Source of the DNA: JBLRWS01 sp047921075
GTDB lineage: Bacteria > Bacteroidota > Rhodothermia > Balneolales > Balneolaceae
DNA length: 35,259 bases
Direction of reading: 5' to 3'
NCBI GenBank assembly: GCA_047921075.1
Contig: JBLRWS010000025.1
Span: forward strand, 1-35,259
Shown here: in pieces, positions 24,671 through 32,987 of the stretch
Layout of the letters: each line of letters opens with the position of its first letter
Position numbering within the stretch: position 1 is the stretch's first letter
The notes under the pieces: model-generated
What the model saw: the letters and a program-made list of their open reading frames with translations, nothing else
What the model was told of the DNA's origin: nothing
The model's database searches: none
Made by a program: the position numbers and the translations under genes

Positions 24671-26077
24671 TTACATCGATTCCGCCAGATCCGACGCCTC
24701 TGCGACCAGCTTTTGAGCCTGCTCTTCACTGTCGGCCTCAGAGTATATCCGCAGCACCGGCTCGGTTCCAGACGGACGAACCAGTAACCAGGAACCGTCG
24801 TCTAAAATATGCTTCACGCCGTCCGTAAACTGCCAGTCGGTCACCTTGAGCCCGGCCAGTTCCGTTACCTGTCGGTTGCTGCAGTGCTCCATCATCGCAT
24901 GCTTTTTGCGATCTTCGGTGTGCAGGTCGTTCCGGAAAGTGGCGTGCATGCCAAACTCGTCATAAAGCTCCTGTACCAGTTCGCTCAGCTTTTTGCCCGA
25001 TTGTACCATCATTTCAGCAATCAGCAGGCCGATGAAGATTCCATCACGCTCCGGAATATGGCCTTTCACGGCGAGCCCGCCCGACTCCTCGCCACCAACC
25101 AGTACATCTCCATCCACAATTTTCTCGGCGATGTACTTAAAGCCGATGGGGGTCACCTCGATGGGCAAGCCGTACGCTTCGGCCTGGCGATCGAGCATGT
25201 TGGTGGTGGAAAAGGTTTTTACGATGGAACCGGTAAACCCTTTTTCCTGGCTCAGGTATTTTACCAAGAGGCTCAACACAAGATGGGAGTTCACAAAAGA
25301 TCCGTTTTCATCAAACAGCCCCACCCGGTCGGCGTCGCCATCGTTTGCGATACCCAACTGGCAGTTGCTGTCGGGGATGAAGCGTGCAAACTCCTGCAGA
25401 TTCTTTTCAATCGGCTCCGGCGCCTGGCCATGAAATGAGGGGTTCAGCTCGGCGTGAATCTCGTACACCTTACTGCCCAGCAGTTTTTTCACCAGGCCGA
25501 TGCCCGAACCATACATCGGGTCGTGCCCTATGCGCATTCCGCTTTTCCGAATCGCTTCGATATCGATCTTTTCGCGAATCACATCCAGGTACTGATCGGT
25601 AAGTGATATTTCGCGTATCTGTCCGCTTTTTACATAGGTGGCGTACGCCTCCGGCCGCAGAGACTCATCAAACTCGTTGTACCGCTGCTCCATCGCGTCA
25701 ATATGATCGGGAGAAGCAGGCCCTCCAAAAGGCGCTTTAATCTTGTAACCGTTGTATTGCGGGGGATTATGACTGGCTGTTATGACGATACCAACAGCGT
25801 TGTAATGGCTCGCCCCCCAGCTCACCGCCGGTGTTGGAGCAATTCCATTTGCAATCCGTACCGGTATATCCATCGCTGCAAAAACCGAGGCGGCATGCTC
25901 GGCAAATTCACGGCCTAAAAAACGGGTGTCGTACCCGATCACCACGCCGTTTTCCGATATCTCTTCATCCACTATCCAGCGTGCTGTTGCCTGCGTAACC
26001 ACCGCCACATTGTTAAATGTATACTCTTTAGCGATGATAGCCCGCCAGCCGTCTGTTCCAAATTTGATCGTATTCAT
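24671..26077 (-). CDS. Phosphoglucomutase/phosphomannomutase family protein
   Basis: This 468-residue cytoplasmic alpha-D-phosphohexomutase interconverts sugar 1- and 6-phosphates for envelope polysaccharide and glycogen precursors. Seen: FGTDGWRAIIAKEY at the start, the phosphoserine loop ITASHNPPQYNGYK (~95), the Mg2+ loop NDGDADRVGLF (~235), the sugar-binding VGGEESGGLAVKG (~320) and the phosphate loop RPSGTEPVLRIYSEA (~435). The start ATG at 26077 is chosen because it places FGTDGWR at the N-terminus as in the family. Sugar preference cannot be read from the sequence, and GlmM is less likely given TASHNP context and length. It heads a minus-strand run with the DUF1648 and ATPase genes after a 64-bp gap. 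Confidence 0.92.
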   Translation of the reverse strand: MNTIKFGTDGWRAIIAKEYTFNNVAVVTQATARWIVDEEISENGVVIGYDTRFLGREFAEHAASVFAAMDIPVRIANGIAPTPAVSWGASHYNAVGIVITASHNPPQYNGYKIKAPFGGPASPDHIDAMEQRYNEFDESLRPEAYATYVKSGQIREISLTDQYLDVIREKIDIEAIRKSGMRIGHDPMYGSGIGLVKKLLGSKVYEIHAELNPSFHGQAPEPIEKNLQEFARFIPDSNCQLGIANDGDADRVGLFDENGSFVNSHLVLSLLVKYLSQEKGFTGSIVKTFSTTNMLDRQAEAYGLPIEVTPIGFKYIAEKIVDGDVLVGGEESGGLAVKGHIPERDGIFIGLLIAEMMVQSGKKLSELVQELYDEFGMHATFRNDLHTEDRKKHAMMEHCSNRQVTELAGLKVTDWQFTDGVKHILDDGSWLLVRPSGTEPVLRIYSEADSEEQAQKLVAEASDLAESM

Positions 26078-26211
26078 ACATTCATTTTGATTAGCCTTTA
26101 TTTGCAAATGTAAGGGAACAGCCCCTATTATTCTAACTATACCACAACGTTTTCTGCATTTTCGGTGTTGGGAAAGATAATTGTATAATAATCAGTAACT
26201 GTTGGAATCTC

Positions 26212-27234
26212 ATGAAAAAATATTTGATACTGCTACTAACCCTGATTCTCTCAATCTGCACACTTTCAACACTTCAAGCTCAAGATGAAGCCGATGAACC
26301 CTTGGCACTGCAGATGCAAAGCTTGCTGAAGAGTGAACCGTTCAATCTCGGCTTTTTGATGCAATCTACGATCGACTTCTCTTTTCAGGATGATAATTTC
26401 AACAATGGCCGCCGTTTTGGCGTTGGTACGGCACGATTAAAGTTTGATGGCGTCCTGGACAAGCAATTTGCCTACAACATGCAACTCGAGTTTATCAATC
26501 AGCTGAGTGTGATTGACCTGGCTCTCGGCTATCAATACTCTGAACAGTTTCACACTTATATGGGCGCCCAAAAACCAGACCTTAGCCTGGAACTACAGCC
26601 TAATCCGGGTCAAACCGATTTCATCAACCGGGCGCGATTAGTGGGTATCATGTTAAATCCCCGTGAAATTGGTGTGACAGCGATAGGCACCATCGAAGCC
26701 TTCGATTACAACATCGGCATTTATAATGGCTTTGGCCTGCGCACCATCGAGAACGACAATAAATTCATGTACGCGGCGAAAGCTGGCTACCTGTTCGATC
26801 TTGATAACGAGTCAGAACTATACCTCGGCGGAAACTTTGCCATTAACACATCTGAAAATGAACAGGTTGGCAATACCGGGTTTGTATCGGCCGGCGACCG
26901 ATTGATTTTTGGCGGTTACGCACAATACCGATCTGACCGATGGTTTGGTACCGCGGAATATTTGGGTACCAATTTTGATCTGCCCGTGGCCGGAAATGAA
27001 ACTATTCACGGTATTTACACAACCATCGGCAAACAGGTTACGGAAAACGATCAGTTGGTGCTTCGGTGGGATCACATCTCATTCAACAATTCAGAACAGG
27101 GATCTGAACTTTTTGTCCTTGGCTGGAACCGCGATCTCTCCTCTCTCTTCAGTGTTCAAGTCAATCTGTTAGCCGATTTTGACGGCAACGACGAGCGTGT
27201 AGGATTATCCGGTAATTTTCAGTTCCAGTTTTAA
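26212..27234 (+). CDS. OprO/OprP-family outer-membrane porin
   Basis: This is a 340-residue outer-membrane barrel. The signal peptide is MKKYLILLLTLILSICTLSTLQA, cut before QDEAD. The mature part starts with a helix-like segment, then beta-strands (IDFSFQDDNF, GVGTARLKFDGVLDKQFAYN, YMGAQKPDLSLELQ) in the pattern of phosphate/pyrophosphate-type porins. It ends GNFQFQF with the terminal Phe recognised by BAM. It is shorter than typical OprP (~410). The solute is not known; phosphate specificity needs an arginine ladder I cannot confirm. It is transcribed divergently from the phosphohexomutase gene, and its base composition is a little richer in A/T than its neighbours at the 5' end. Confidence 0.8.
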   Translation: MKKYLILLLTLILSICTLSTLQAQDEADEPLALQMQSLLKSEPFNLGFLMQSTIDFSFQDDNFNNGRRFGVGTARLKFDGVLDKQFAYNMQLEFINQLSVIDLALGYQYSEQFHTYMGAQKPDLSLELQPNPGQTDFINRARLVGIMLNPREIGVTAIGTIEAFDYNIGIYNGFGLRTIENDNKFMYAAKAGYLFDLDNESELYLGGNFAINTSENEQVGNTGFVSAGDRLIFGGYAQYRSDRWFGTAEYLGTNFDLPVAGNETIHGIYTTIGKQVTENDQLVLRWDHISFNNSEQGSELFVLGWNRDLSSLFSVQVNLLADFDGNDERVGLSGNFQFQF

Positions 27235-27272
27235 GTTGTGCAACGTGTTAATATGCTCGGTTTTTTCGGAGG

Positions 27273-28319
27273 CTACCCCTTCAGGGCATCGCCTCCGCGT
27301 TTCCAATCTACCTGCTTTATCAATACCCAGGCACCGTACACCACCAGCGGAACACTTAGCAGCTGACCCATATCGAGCCCAAGGCCCCATGTTTCCGTGA
27401 ATGTAGCCTGCGTCATTTTGGTGAATTCAATAAAAAAGCGGCCGCTAAACAAGATCACCAAGAATAGGCCAAAAAGAGAACCTTCGGGCGGACGGTTTTG
27501 ATATTTCTTGTACACGAAGAGCAGCACGGCAAGCGTCACAATGCAGATCAACGCCTCGTACAACATGGTTGGGTGGCGCGGAATTTGTTGCGCAGCCTCT
27601 GTAAGCTGAGGTGCATTTTCGAAAATAACAGCCCAGGGAACGGTGCTTTCCTGCCCTAAAATTTCCGAGTTTGTAAAATTACCGAAACGGATAAACATGC
27701 CACCAACAGCTACCGACGGCACTACACGGTCGGCCAGCCACCAGAAACTCATTTTCGGGGTGCGCTTCACATACAGGTACATGGCTATGATGATGGCAAT
27801 TGCCGCTCCATGGCTTGCAAGTCCGCCCCGCCATACCTGAGGTACCAGATGTAAGTTGCGCAAATAGAAATCAAAATCGTAGAAAATGACGTGGCCCAGC
27901 CGCGCTCCAATCACTGTGGCGATGAGCACATACATAAGCAGGCGGTCCATCTCTTGCTGTGTACGGCCGGCATGGCGATACATCCAGGAGGTGAGAATGT
28001 AACCTGTAGCAAATGCTGTCGCAAAAAGCGCTCCGTACCACACCGGTTGAATGGGCCCGATAGTGGTGATGGCCGGGGCGTCGATCACCAAAAACGGGAG
28101 TTGGCCCACAACCAGGCTTCCAATAATAAGCGCCCAACCCTTCCACACTTCCGGCTCCTCGCCTTTCGGTGCATCGGCCTTCAGTTTTTGAAGCCCAAAG
28201 TAGATGAGAATTCCCGCTAACAATAATCCTATAATCGAAACAGGAAACGGAAGGGTGATTTCAGGAATGGTAAAAATGACCGGATCGCCGCTCCACCGGA
28301 TAAAACTGTCGGAATTCAT
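27273..28319 (-). CDS. lgt: Prolipoprotein diacylglyceryl transferase
   Basis: Lgt moves diacylglycerol from phosphatidylglycerol to the lipobox Cys of prolipoproteins in the inner membrane. It is 348 residues, longer than the ~290 of E. coli Lgt. Seen: seven or so hydrophobic segments, VIGARLGHVIFYDFDFYL (family Arg and YxxxR-like region), WRGGLASHGAAIAII (the GGLxxHGG-type signature with catalytic His), GMFIRFGNFTNSEILGQ (RxGNFxNxE signature) and HPTMLYEAL (HPxQLYE motif). The window has client lipoproteins at 12268 and 32988. It follows lepB after 12 bp, so lgt is the last gene of the lepA operon. Confidence 0.95.
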   Translation of the reverse strand: MNSDSFIRWSGDPVIFTIPEITLPFPVSIIGLLLAGILIYFGLQKLKADAPKGEEPEVWKGWALIIGSLVVGQLPFLVIDAPAITTIGPIQPVWYGALFATAFATGYILTSWMYRHAGRTQQEMDRLLMYVLIATVIGARLGHVIFYDFDFYLRNLHLVPQVWRGGLASHGAAIAIIIAMYLYVKRTPKMSFWWLADRVVPSVAVGGMFIRFGNFTNSEILGQESTVPWAVIFENAPQLTEAAQQIPRHPTMLYEALICIVTLAVLLFVYKKYQNRPPEGSLFGLFLVILFSGRFFIEFTKMTQATFTETWGLGLDMGQLLSVPLVVYGAWVLIKQVDWKRGGDALKG

Positions 28320-28331
28320 GAAGAGAAATTC

Positions 28332-29423
28332 TTAGTTAATCAGATTAAATACTCGGTTAAAGCGCGGAAAGAAACGCTCGCCATCCCAGGAAAAGTAGAT
28401 TATACTCGCTTTGCCCACAATGTGATCGTCTGGCACAAAACCCCAAAAGCGACTGTCTTCACTGTCGTCGCGATTGTCGCCCATCATAAAGTAGTAATCT
28501 TTTTGGATGGTGTAGCGATTGGTCTGTTCCCCGTTAATGGTAAACACGCCGTCGTTTATCTGCACACTGTTTCGTTCGTAGCGCTCCACAATATCACGAT
28601 AAAGATGCCAGTTATCCATTGTCAACACAACCTCTTGCCCGGCATAAGGTACCGTGAAGGCACTCATGTGATCATGATTTTGGAAGCCCGCGGAAAAAGC
28701 AAATGGACGGCGGCTAAATTCGTCAAAATTTTCGGGGAGAACAAACGGCTCCACCGATTCAATTTCAGCCCAGCCGCGCATCTGATTGGCAATGGTATCC
28801 GTCATGTTCACAATGTGTGTGCCGTTGCTGCTTTGAAGAACGCGCCCACCGGCTTCACGTACTTTAGCCGAGCTGAGCCGGATATTTTCGCGAACCTCAA
28901 CACGGTAATGCTGCATTATGGTATCAAAGTCGCCCGAGGGCTCTCCGTTCACAATCAGCTGCTTACTGCGTATCTCAAGTTCATCACCCGGCATGCCCAC
29001 CGCTCGTTTGATGTAGTTTGTTTTCATGGAAACCGGCCCCACCTCAATCGGGTAGTTAAATACCACAATATCATCGCGCTGCAAGCTGCTGTACCCCGGT
29101 ATCCGAAACCATGGAAGATCTACTCCGCGCATGTACACATCGGTAAACGGCACGGAGAGTGTCATAGGGGTACGAGGCCCGTACGCCAGCTTCGATACAA
29201 TCAAAAAATCGCCGGTGAGAAGGGTTTTTTCCATTGACGGAGTTGGAATGCGGTACGCGCCAAAAAAGAAGGTGCGCAAAATAATGGCAGCTACAGCAGC
29301 CCAAACAAGTGCATCGAGCCATTCGCGGGCCCAGTGCTTCGCGTTTTGCTCTTCCTGTTTCAGTCGGTCAGAAACGTTTGTTTTGTTGTCGTTTTTTGGG
29401 GAGGAAGCGTTCGTTTTACTCAA
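28332..29423 (-). CDS. lepB: Signal peptidase I
   Basis: LepB cleaves Sec signal peptides at the outer face of the inner membrane. The 363-residue protein has one TM (~40-55, LVWAAVAAIILRTFFF). Seen: the catalytic Ser in IPTPSMEKTLLTGDFLIV, the Lys in YIKRAVGMPGDELEI, and GDNRDDSEDSRFWGFVPDDHI (boxes D/E). Between boxes D and E lies a long insert (~165-300), typical for Bacteroidota signal peptidases. The start codon is TTG at 29423: the next upstream in-frame codons lead to a stop at 29430 and no ATG is available. It lies 12 bp after an unknown secreted-protein gene and 12 bp before lgt. Confidence 0.95.
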   Translation of the reverse strand: MSKTNASSPKNDNKTNVSDRLKQEEQNAKHWAREWLDALVWAAVAAIILRTFFFGAYRIPTPSMEKTLLTGDFLIVSKLAYGPRTPMTLSVPFTDVYMRGVDLPWFRIPGYSSLQRDDIVVFNYPIEVGPVSMKTNYIKRAVGMPGDELEIRSKQLIVNGEPSGDFDTIMQHYRVEVRENIRLSSAKVREAGGRVLQSSNGTHIVNMTDTIANQMRGWAEIESVEPFVLPENFDEFSRRPFAFSAGFQNHDHMSAFTVPYAGQEVVLTMDNWHLYRDIVERYERNSVQINDGVFTINGEQTNRYTIQKDYYFMMGDNRDDSEDSRFWGFVPDDHIVGKASIIYFSWDGERFFPRFNRVFNLIN

Positions 29424-29435
29424 CGTTGTCTAAAG

Positions 29436-30011
29436 CTATCGATTAAAGGAGCTCGGCCGTTCGATCTCCTCTTGGGTGTATTCGCCGTCTTTGTACTCTA
29501 CCAGATACCACTGGTCGCGTTCGGGCGAGAAAAAATAGTCACTAAAGTTCGACAGATCCTCGCCGATTTCCATCAACAAACGGGTAAACGTTCGTTTTAT
29601 TTGCGGCATCAGATCAATATACCGGCTGGCACCTACATACACCAATCCGTTTTCGAACGGCCCATCCAGGTCGAGAATCATCATCGGTATGGATCCGTCT
29701 ACTACAAACCAGTATTCGAACTGTACGGCTTTGCCGGGACGGTAGTTACGCTCGTTAATCAAATCACCGATCTGCTGAGTAGGATCGCCAAACACCGACT
29801 GCAACCGCGATCGCAGCTCAATGGTGGGCAGGCGGTCGATAACTGTTGGGTTATACAGACCCTGGCCGGTCCAGCTTATAGCAGCAAACTGCTGCTCAAA
29901 AGCAGCCCGTTCGCTGCGATCTACTTTTACAATATCGGGATCATCAAATTGAGCCCATGCCGGCAGTGCAACCGCCAGCAGCAAAAAGGTAAAAAGGAAT
30001 CGTTTCATCAT
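29436..30011 (-). CDS. Secreted protein of unknown function in lepA-lepB-lgt operon
   Basis: This is a 191-residue protein with a clear signal peptide (MMKRFLFTFLLLAVALPAWAQ, AWA cut before Gln). The mature part is soluble, mixed alpha/beta and rich in aromatics (AVQFEYWFVVDGSIPMMILD, RDQWYLVEYKDGEY). No Cys residues are seen, so it is not a lipoprotein or disulfide protein. I do not recognise the family. Two ATGs stand in tandem and either could start it. It is packed between lepA (13 bp) and lepB (12 bp), so it is co-expressed with export genes. It could be an accessory of protein export or envelope assembly, but this rests only on position. Confidence 0.75.
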   Translation of the reverse strand: MMKRFLFTFLLLAVALPAWAQFDDPDIVKVDRSERAAFEQQFAAISWTGQGLYNPTVIDRLPTIELRSRLQSVFGDPTQQIGDLINERNYRPGKAVQFEYWFVVDGSIPMMILDLDGPFENGLVYVGASRYIDLMPQIKRTFTRLLMEIGEDLSNFSDYFFSPERDQWYLVEYKDGEYTQEEIERPSSFNR

Positions 30012-30024
30012 CGGTTAAACCTCA

Positions 30025-31833
30025 TTATTGTTCGTCATCCATAGAGAGAACGGCTAAAAATGCTTCCTGCGGAATTTCTACAGATCCCACCTGCTTCATT
30101 CTTTTCTTCCCCTCTTTCTGTTTTTCGAGGAGTTTTCGCTTCCGGGAGATGTCACCGCCATAGCATTTTGCCGTCACGTCTTTTCGCAGGGCGCGCACCG
30201 TATCGCGAGAAATAACCCGCGAACCGATGGCAGCCTGCACCGCTACTTCATACTGCTGGCGTGGAATAAGTTCCTTTAGTTTTCCGCAAACTTTTTTGCC
30301 CATTTCATACGCTTTATCGCGGTGGGTAATGCTGGAGAGTGCATCTACCGGATCGCCATTCAGCAAAATATCGAGCCGAACCAAATCGCCTTTACGATAG
30401 TCGAGCATTTCGTAATCCAGAGAGGCGTAACCGCGCGTACCGCTCTTGAGCTTATCGTAAAAATCGAACACCACTTCGGCCATCGGCAGCTCGTAAATAA
30501 TCTCTACCCGGTTTCCCTGCATAAACAGCTGATTCTTATAAATGCCCCTTTTCTCCTGGCAGAGCGACATAATCGGCCCGATATAATCGGCCGGCGTAAT
30601 GATGCTTGCTTTGATATACGGCTCCCACACCGCCTCAATCTTTCCGGCATCGGGCATTTCGCTGGGGTTTTCCACCATTACCCGCTTCTTCTCTCCCTTG
30701 TAGTTGATATCAACTTCGTACTGCACATTGGGAACCGTGGTGATGATATCGATATTAAACTCGCGGTCGAGGCGCTCCTGCACAATTTCCATGTGCAGCA
30801 TTCCCAAAAACCCGGCCCGAAATCCAAAACCGAGTGCTTTGGACGTTTCGGGTTGGTAGCTTAGCGAGGCGTCGTTAAGCTGCAGCTTCTCGAGCGCGGA
30901 GCGTAAATCTTCAAACTCATCGGAATTGGTGGGAAAAATACCGCTAAACACCATCGGCTTCGACTCCTGATAACCGGGAATCGGTTCGGTTGCCCCTTTT
31001 CGCTGATGGGTTATCGTATCACCCACCCGGGCATCCTGCAGCGATTTTACACTGCCAATAACGTAGCCAACATCCCCGGCCTTAAGCTCGGTGGCAGGCT
31101 CTTTTTTTAATTTCAGATAGCCAATTTCCTCGGCATTATACTCTTTGTCGGTGGCCATGAAAAGAATCGGATCGCCTTTTTTGAGCGTGCCCTGCATCAC
31201 CCGTACATAAGCGATGGAACCGCGATAGGTATTAAATACCGAATCGAAAATAAGTGCCTTTAGCGGCTTATCCGTATCTGTTGACGGTGCCGGTACCCGC
31301 TCTACAATCGCCTCCAAAAGTGCCTCTACACCAACTCCGGTTTTGCCTGACACGCGCAATATGTCCTCATGATCGCACCCGATCAGGTCTACAATTTGCT
31401 GGGATGTGTCTTCAGGGTCGGCTCCGGGCAGATCGATTTTATTTAGTACCGGAATAATTTCCAGACCTTGATCTATGGCCTGATAGAGATTAGAAATAGT
31501 TTGCGCTTCCACACCCTGCGCGGCATCTACAATCAACAGGGCCCCCTCACACGCCTTCAGCGCCCGCGATACCTCATAGGCAAAATCGACGTGCCCGGGT
31601 GTATCGATCAGATTGAACGTGTAGACCTCGTTCTTCGACCGTTTGTACTCCATGCGAATGGCATGGCTCTTGATGGTAATACCCCGTTCGCGTTCCAAAT
31701 CCATATCGTCGAGAACCTGCGCCTGCATATCCCGTTCGGTGATGGTTCCGGTGCGCTCCAATAAACGATCGGCCAGGGTCGATTTGCCGTGATCAATATG
31801 GGCGATGATACAAAAATTGCGAATGTTCGACAT
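30025..31833 (-). CDS. lepA: Elongation factor 4
   Basis: LepA/EF4 is a ribosome-binding GTPase that promotes back-translocation and helps ribosome assembly under stress. The 602-residue protein has the full set of domains: G domain with AHIDHGKSTLADRLLE (P-loop), ERGITIKS (switch I), DTPGHVDF (G3) and NKIDLPGA (G4); domain II; EF-G-like domains III and V; and the LepA-specific C-terminal domain with SRVISRDTVRALRKDVTAKCYGGDISRKRKLLEKQKEGKKRMK. It heads the lepA / unknown / lepB / lgt operon. lepA-lepB linkage is common in bacteria. The ATG at 31833 directly precedes the G domain. Confidence 0.98.
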   Translation of the reverse strand: MSNIRNFCIIAHIDHGKSTLADRLLERTGTITERDMQAQVLDDMDLERERGITIKSHAIRMEYKRSKNEVYTFNLIDTPGHVDFAYEVSRALKACEGALLIVDAAQGVEAQTISNLYQAIDQGLEIIPVLNKIDLPGADPEDTSQQIVDLIGCDHEDILRVSGKTGVGVEALLEAIVERVPAPSTDTDKPLKALIFDSVFNTYRGSIAYVRVMQGTLKKGDPILFMATDKEYNAEEIGYLKLKKEPATELKAGDVGYVIGSVKSLQDARVGDTITHQRKGATEPIPGYQESKPMVFSGIFPTNSDEFEDLRSALEKLQLNDASLSYQPETSKALGFGFRAGFLGMLHMEIVQERLDREFNIDIITTVPNVQYEVDINYKGEKKRVMVENPSEMPDAGKIEAVWEPYIKASIITPADYIGPIMSLCQEKRGIYKNQLFMQGNRVEIIYELPMAEVVFDFYDKLKSGTRGYASLDYEMLDYRKGDLVRLDILLNGDPVDALSSITHRDKAYEMGKKVCGKLKELIPRQQYEVAVQAAIGSRVISRDTVRALRKDVTAKCYGGDISRKRKLLEKQKEGKKRMKQVGSVEIPQEAFLAVLSMDDEQ

Positions 31834-31928
31834 GAACCTAAAAATCTAAAAATTCAGAAGCAGGCAATATACAAAATCGAACAGACTGTTTTTGCTGATC
31901 GTGCCGATCGGTTGTTCAGAAAAGCTTT

Positions 31929-32174
31929 TTATTCAGTAACCGGACTTAGCAGCTCTACATGAAAGCGGAAAGCCTGCTCCTCGAGTGCCATGGTGTCGTA
32001 TACATCCCGAATCACCTCAAACACCACATCAGTTTCGCCTTTGATGCTGGTTGAGAGGTAGTTCACATCTACTTCCACATCGTGCTGGGCAACAAACTCC
32101 AGCAGATCTTGCACAGTATCTTTTGGATGGTCGGTGTAGAGAGGGATAAAGGTAAGCTGAGCGATTGTTTTCAT
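31929..32174 (-). CDS. Thiamine-binding-type small protein (MTH1187/YkoF-like)
   Basis: This is an 81-residue cytoplasmic protein with a ferredoxin-like betaalphabeta pattern: IAQLTFIPLYT, then KDTVQDLLEFVAQHDVEVDVNYLSTSIKGETDVVFEVIRDVYD, then FRFHVELLSPVTE. The STSIKGETDVV stretch matches the family's conserved TxIxG segment. Relatives (PF01910) bind thiamine or serve as sensors. The open frame continues upstream to 32462, but that part overlaps the next gene out of frame and reads as non-coding, so the ATG at 32174 is chosen. It stands alone between lepA and a secreted unknown protein. I see no thi genes nearby, so the ligand is uncertain. Confidence 0.7.
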   Translation of the reverse strand: MKTIAQLTFIPLYTDHPKDTVQDLLEFVAQHDVEVDVNYLSTSIKGETDVVFEVIRDVYDTMALEEQAFRFHVELLSPVTE

Positions 32175-32262
32175 TCGTTGATCATGTTCTCTGTTTTCAG
32201 TGTTATGAACCTGAAAAGTAGCACTTTTACCACACTGTTTCGACTGAAATTCGCCGCACGTA

Positions 32263-32772
32263 CTACTGTTGCGATTGCAGATACGAAATCTCATCGCTTG
32301 AATAGCTACCCCCAAAGTTGAGCACCAGTGCCGATACCTGCCGCATACCGGAAATGACCTGCTCGCGGGTAAGTGGCCCGAGCGGGTGAATGTACGCCGC
32401 GTATAAAATTCCGTTATTGGTGGCATAACGGGCATCCAGCGTCGCCTCAAAATTTGCCTCAATAATGGTCATCATCTGCCGCTGTGTCATATCAACCTGT
32501 TCCATAATGGGGGCAATAATCCGCATCCGGTCAAAGGTGGGATCGGACAGCATAAGCATCGGCACATCGTTGTATACAAATTGAACCAAACCCTCCAATC
32601 CTTCGGCATGGGCACCCTCTTCCCAGGCGATGCGCTCAAGGTCGGCTTGTGTCATTCCGGCGTCTGAAACAGCGCCATCACCCGCATCTTGTGCCACCGC
32701 AACACCGGCAGACAAAATCAATACTATCCCAAAAACCCAACAAACGGCGATTACTGTATTCCTTCTATGCAT
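32263..32772 (-). CDS. Secreted protein of unknown function, possible YbjN/T3S-chaperone-like fold
   Basis: This is a 169-residue protein with a signal peptide (MHRRNTVIAVCWVFGIVLILSAGVAVA, cut before QDAGD). The mature part runs GLEGLVQFVYNDVPMLML, MTQRQMMTIIEANFEATLDARYATNNGILYAAYIHPLG and TREQVISGMRQVSALVLNF. The order helix, strand pair, then LTREQ helix resembles CesT/YbjN-type domains, but this is a pattern impression only. I do not recognise a named family. Its promoter faces the divergent amidase gene, with two overlapping palindromes 26 bp upstream of its start. It is separated from the thiamine-binding gene by 88 bp, so it may be a single-gene unit. Confidence 0.65.
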   Translation of the reverse strand: MHRRNTVIAVCWVFGIVLILSAGVAVAQDAGDGAVSDAGMTQADLERIAWEEGAHAEGLEGLVQFVYNDVPMLMLSDPTFDRMRIIAPIMEQVDMTQRQMMTIIEANFEATLDARYATNNGILYAAYIHPLGPLTREQVISGMRQVSALVLNFGGSYSSDEISYLQSQQ

Positions 32773-32797
32773 AACAAATGAGTTGATTTAAATAATA

Positions 32798-32828
32798 GAT
32801 GCAATCTGTTGAAACATTGCATCAACAG
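32798..32828. promoter_or_regulatory. Overlapping palindromes in the divergent promoter region
   Basis: GATGCAAT-N10-ATTGCATC (32798-32823) and CTGTTGA-N9-TCAACAG (32806-32828) are both perfect and share bases, so they cannot form together. They start 26 bp upstream of the secreted-protein gene and 160 bp before the amidase start. They could be an operator for a dimeric regulator or alternative RNA hairpins in the 5' leader. Function unknown. Confidence 0.4.
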
Positions 32829-32987
32829 CAATCAATGTCATAAAGATGTTATGCTTTTCAAGACACCCTCGCTGTGATTACCTGCCATGTGACATTTTTT
32901 TACGGGCAGTTGCCGGGCACAGGTTGCCCACTTCAGGAATTATCTGTTATTTACGATTTCTCTGCACACACAAAACCTGATACCGAT

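Noticed and set aside
29334..30044. Plus-strand open frame opposite the unknown secreted protein
   Set aside because: The minus-strand protein has a clean signal peptide and operon spacing; the plus frame has neither.
32175..32462. Upstream extension of the thiamine-binding-type gene
   Set aside because: It overlaps the secreted-protein gene in another frame and is Arg/Cys-rich without structure; the ATG at 32174 starts the conserved fold.
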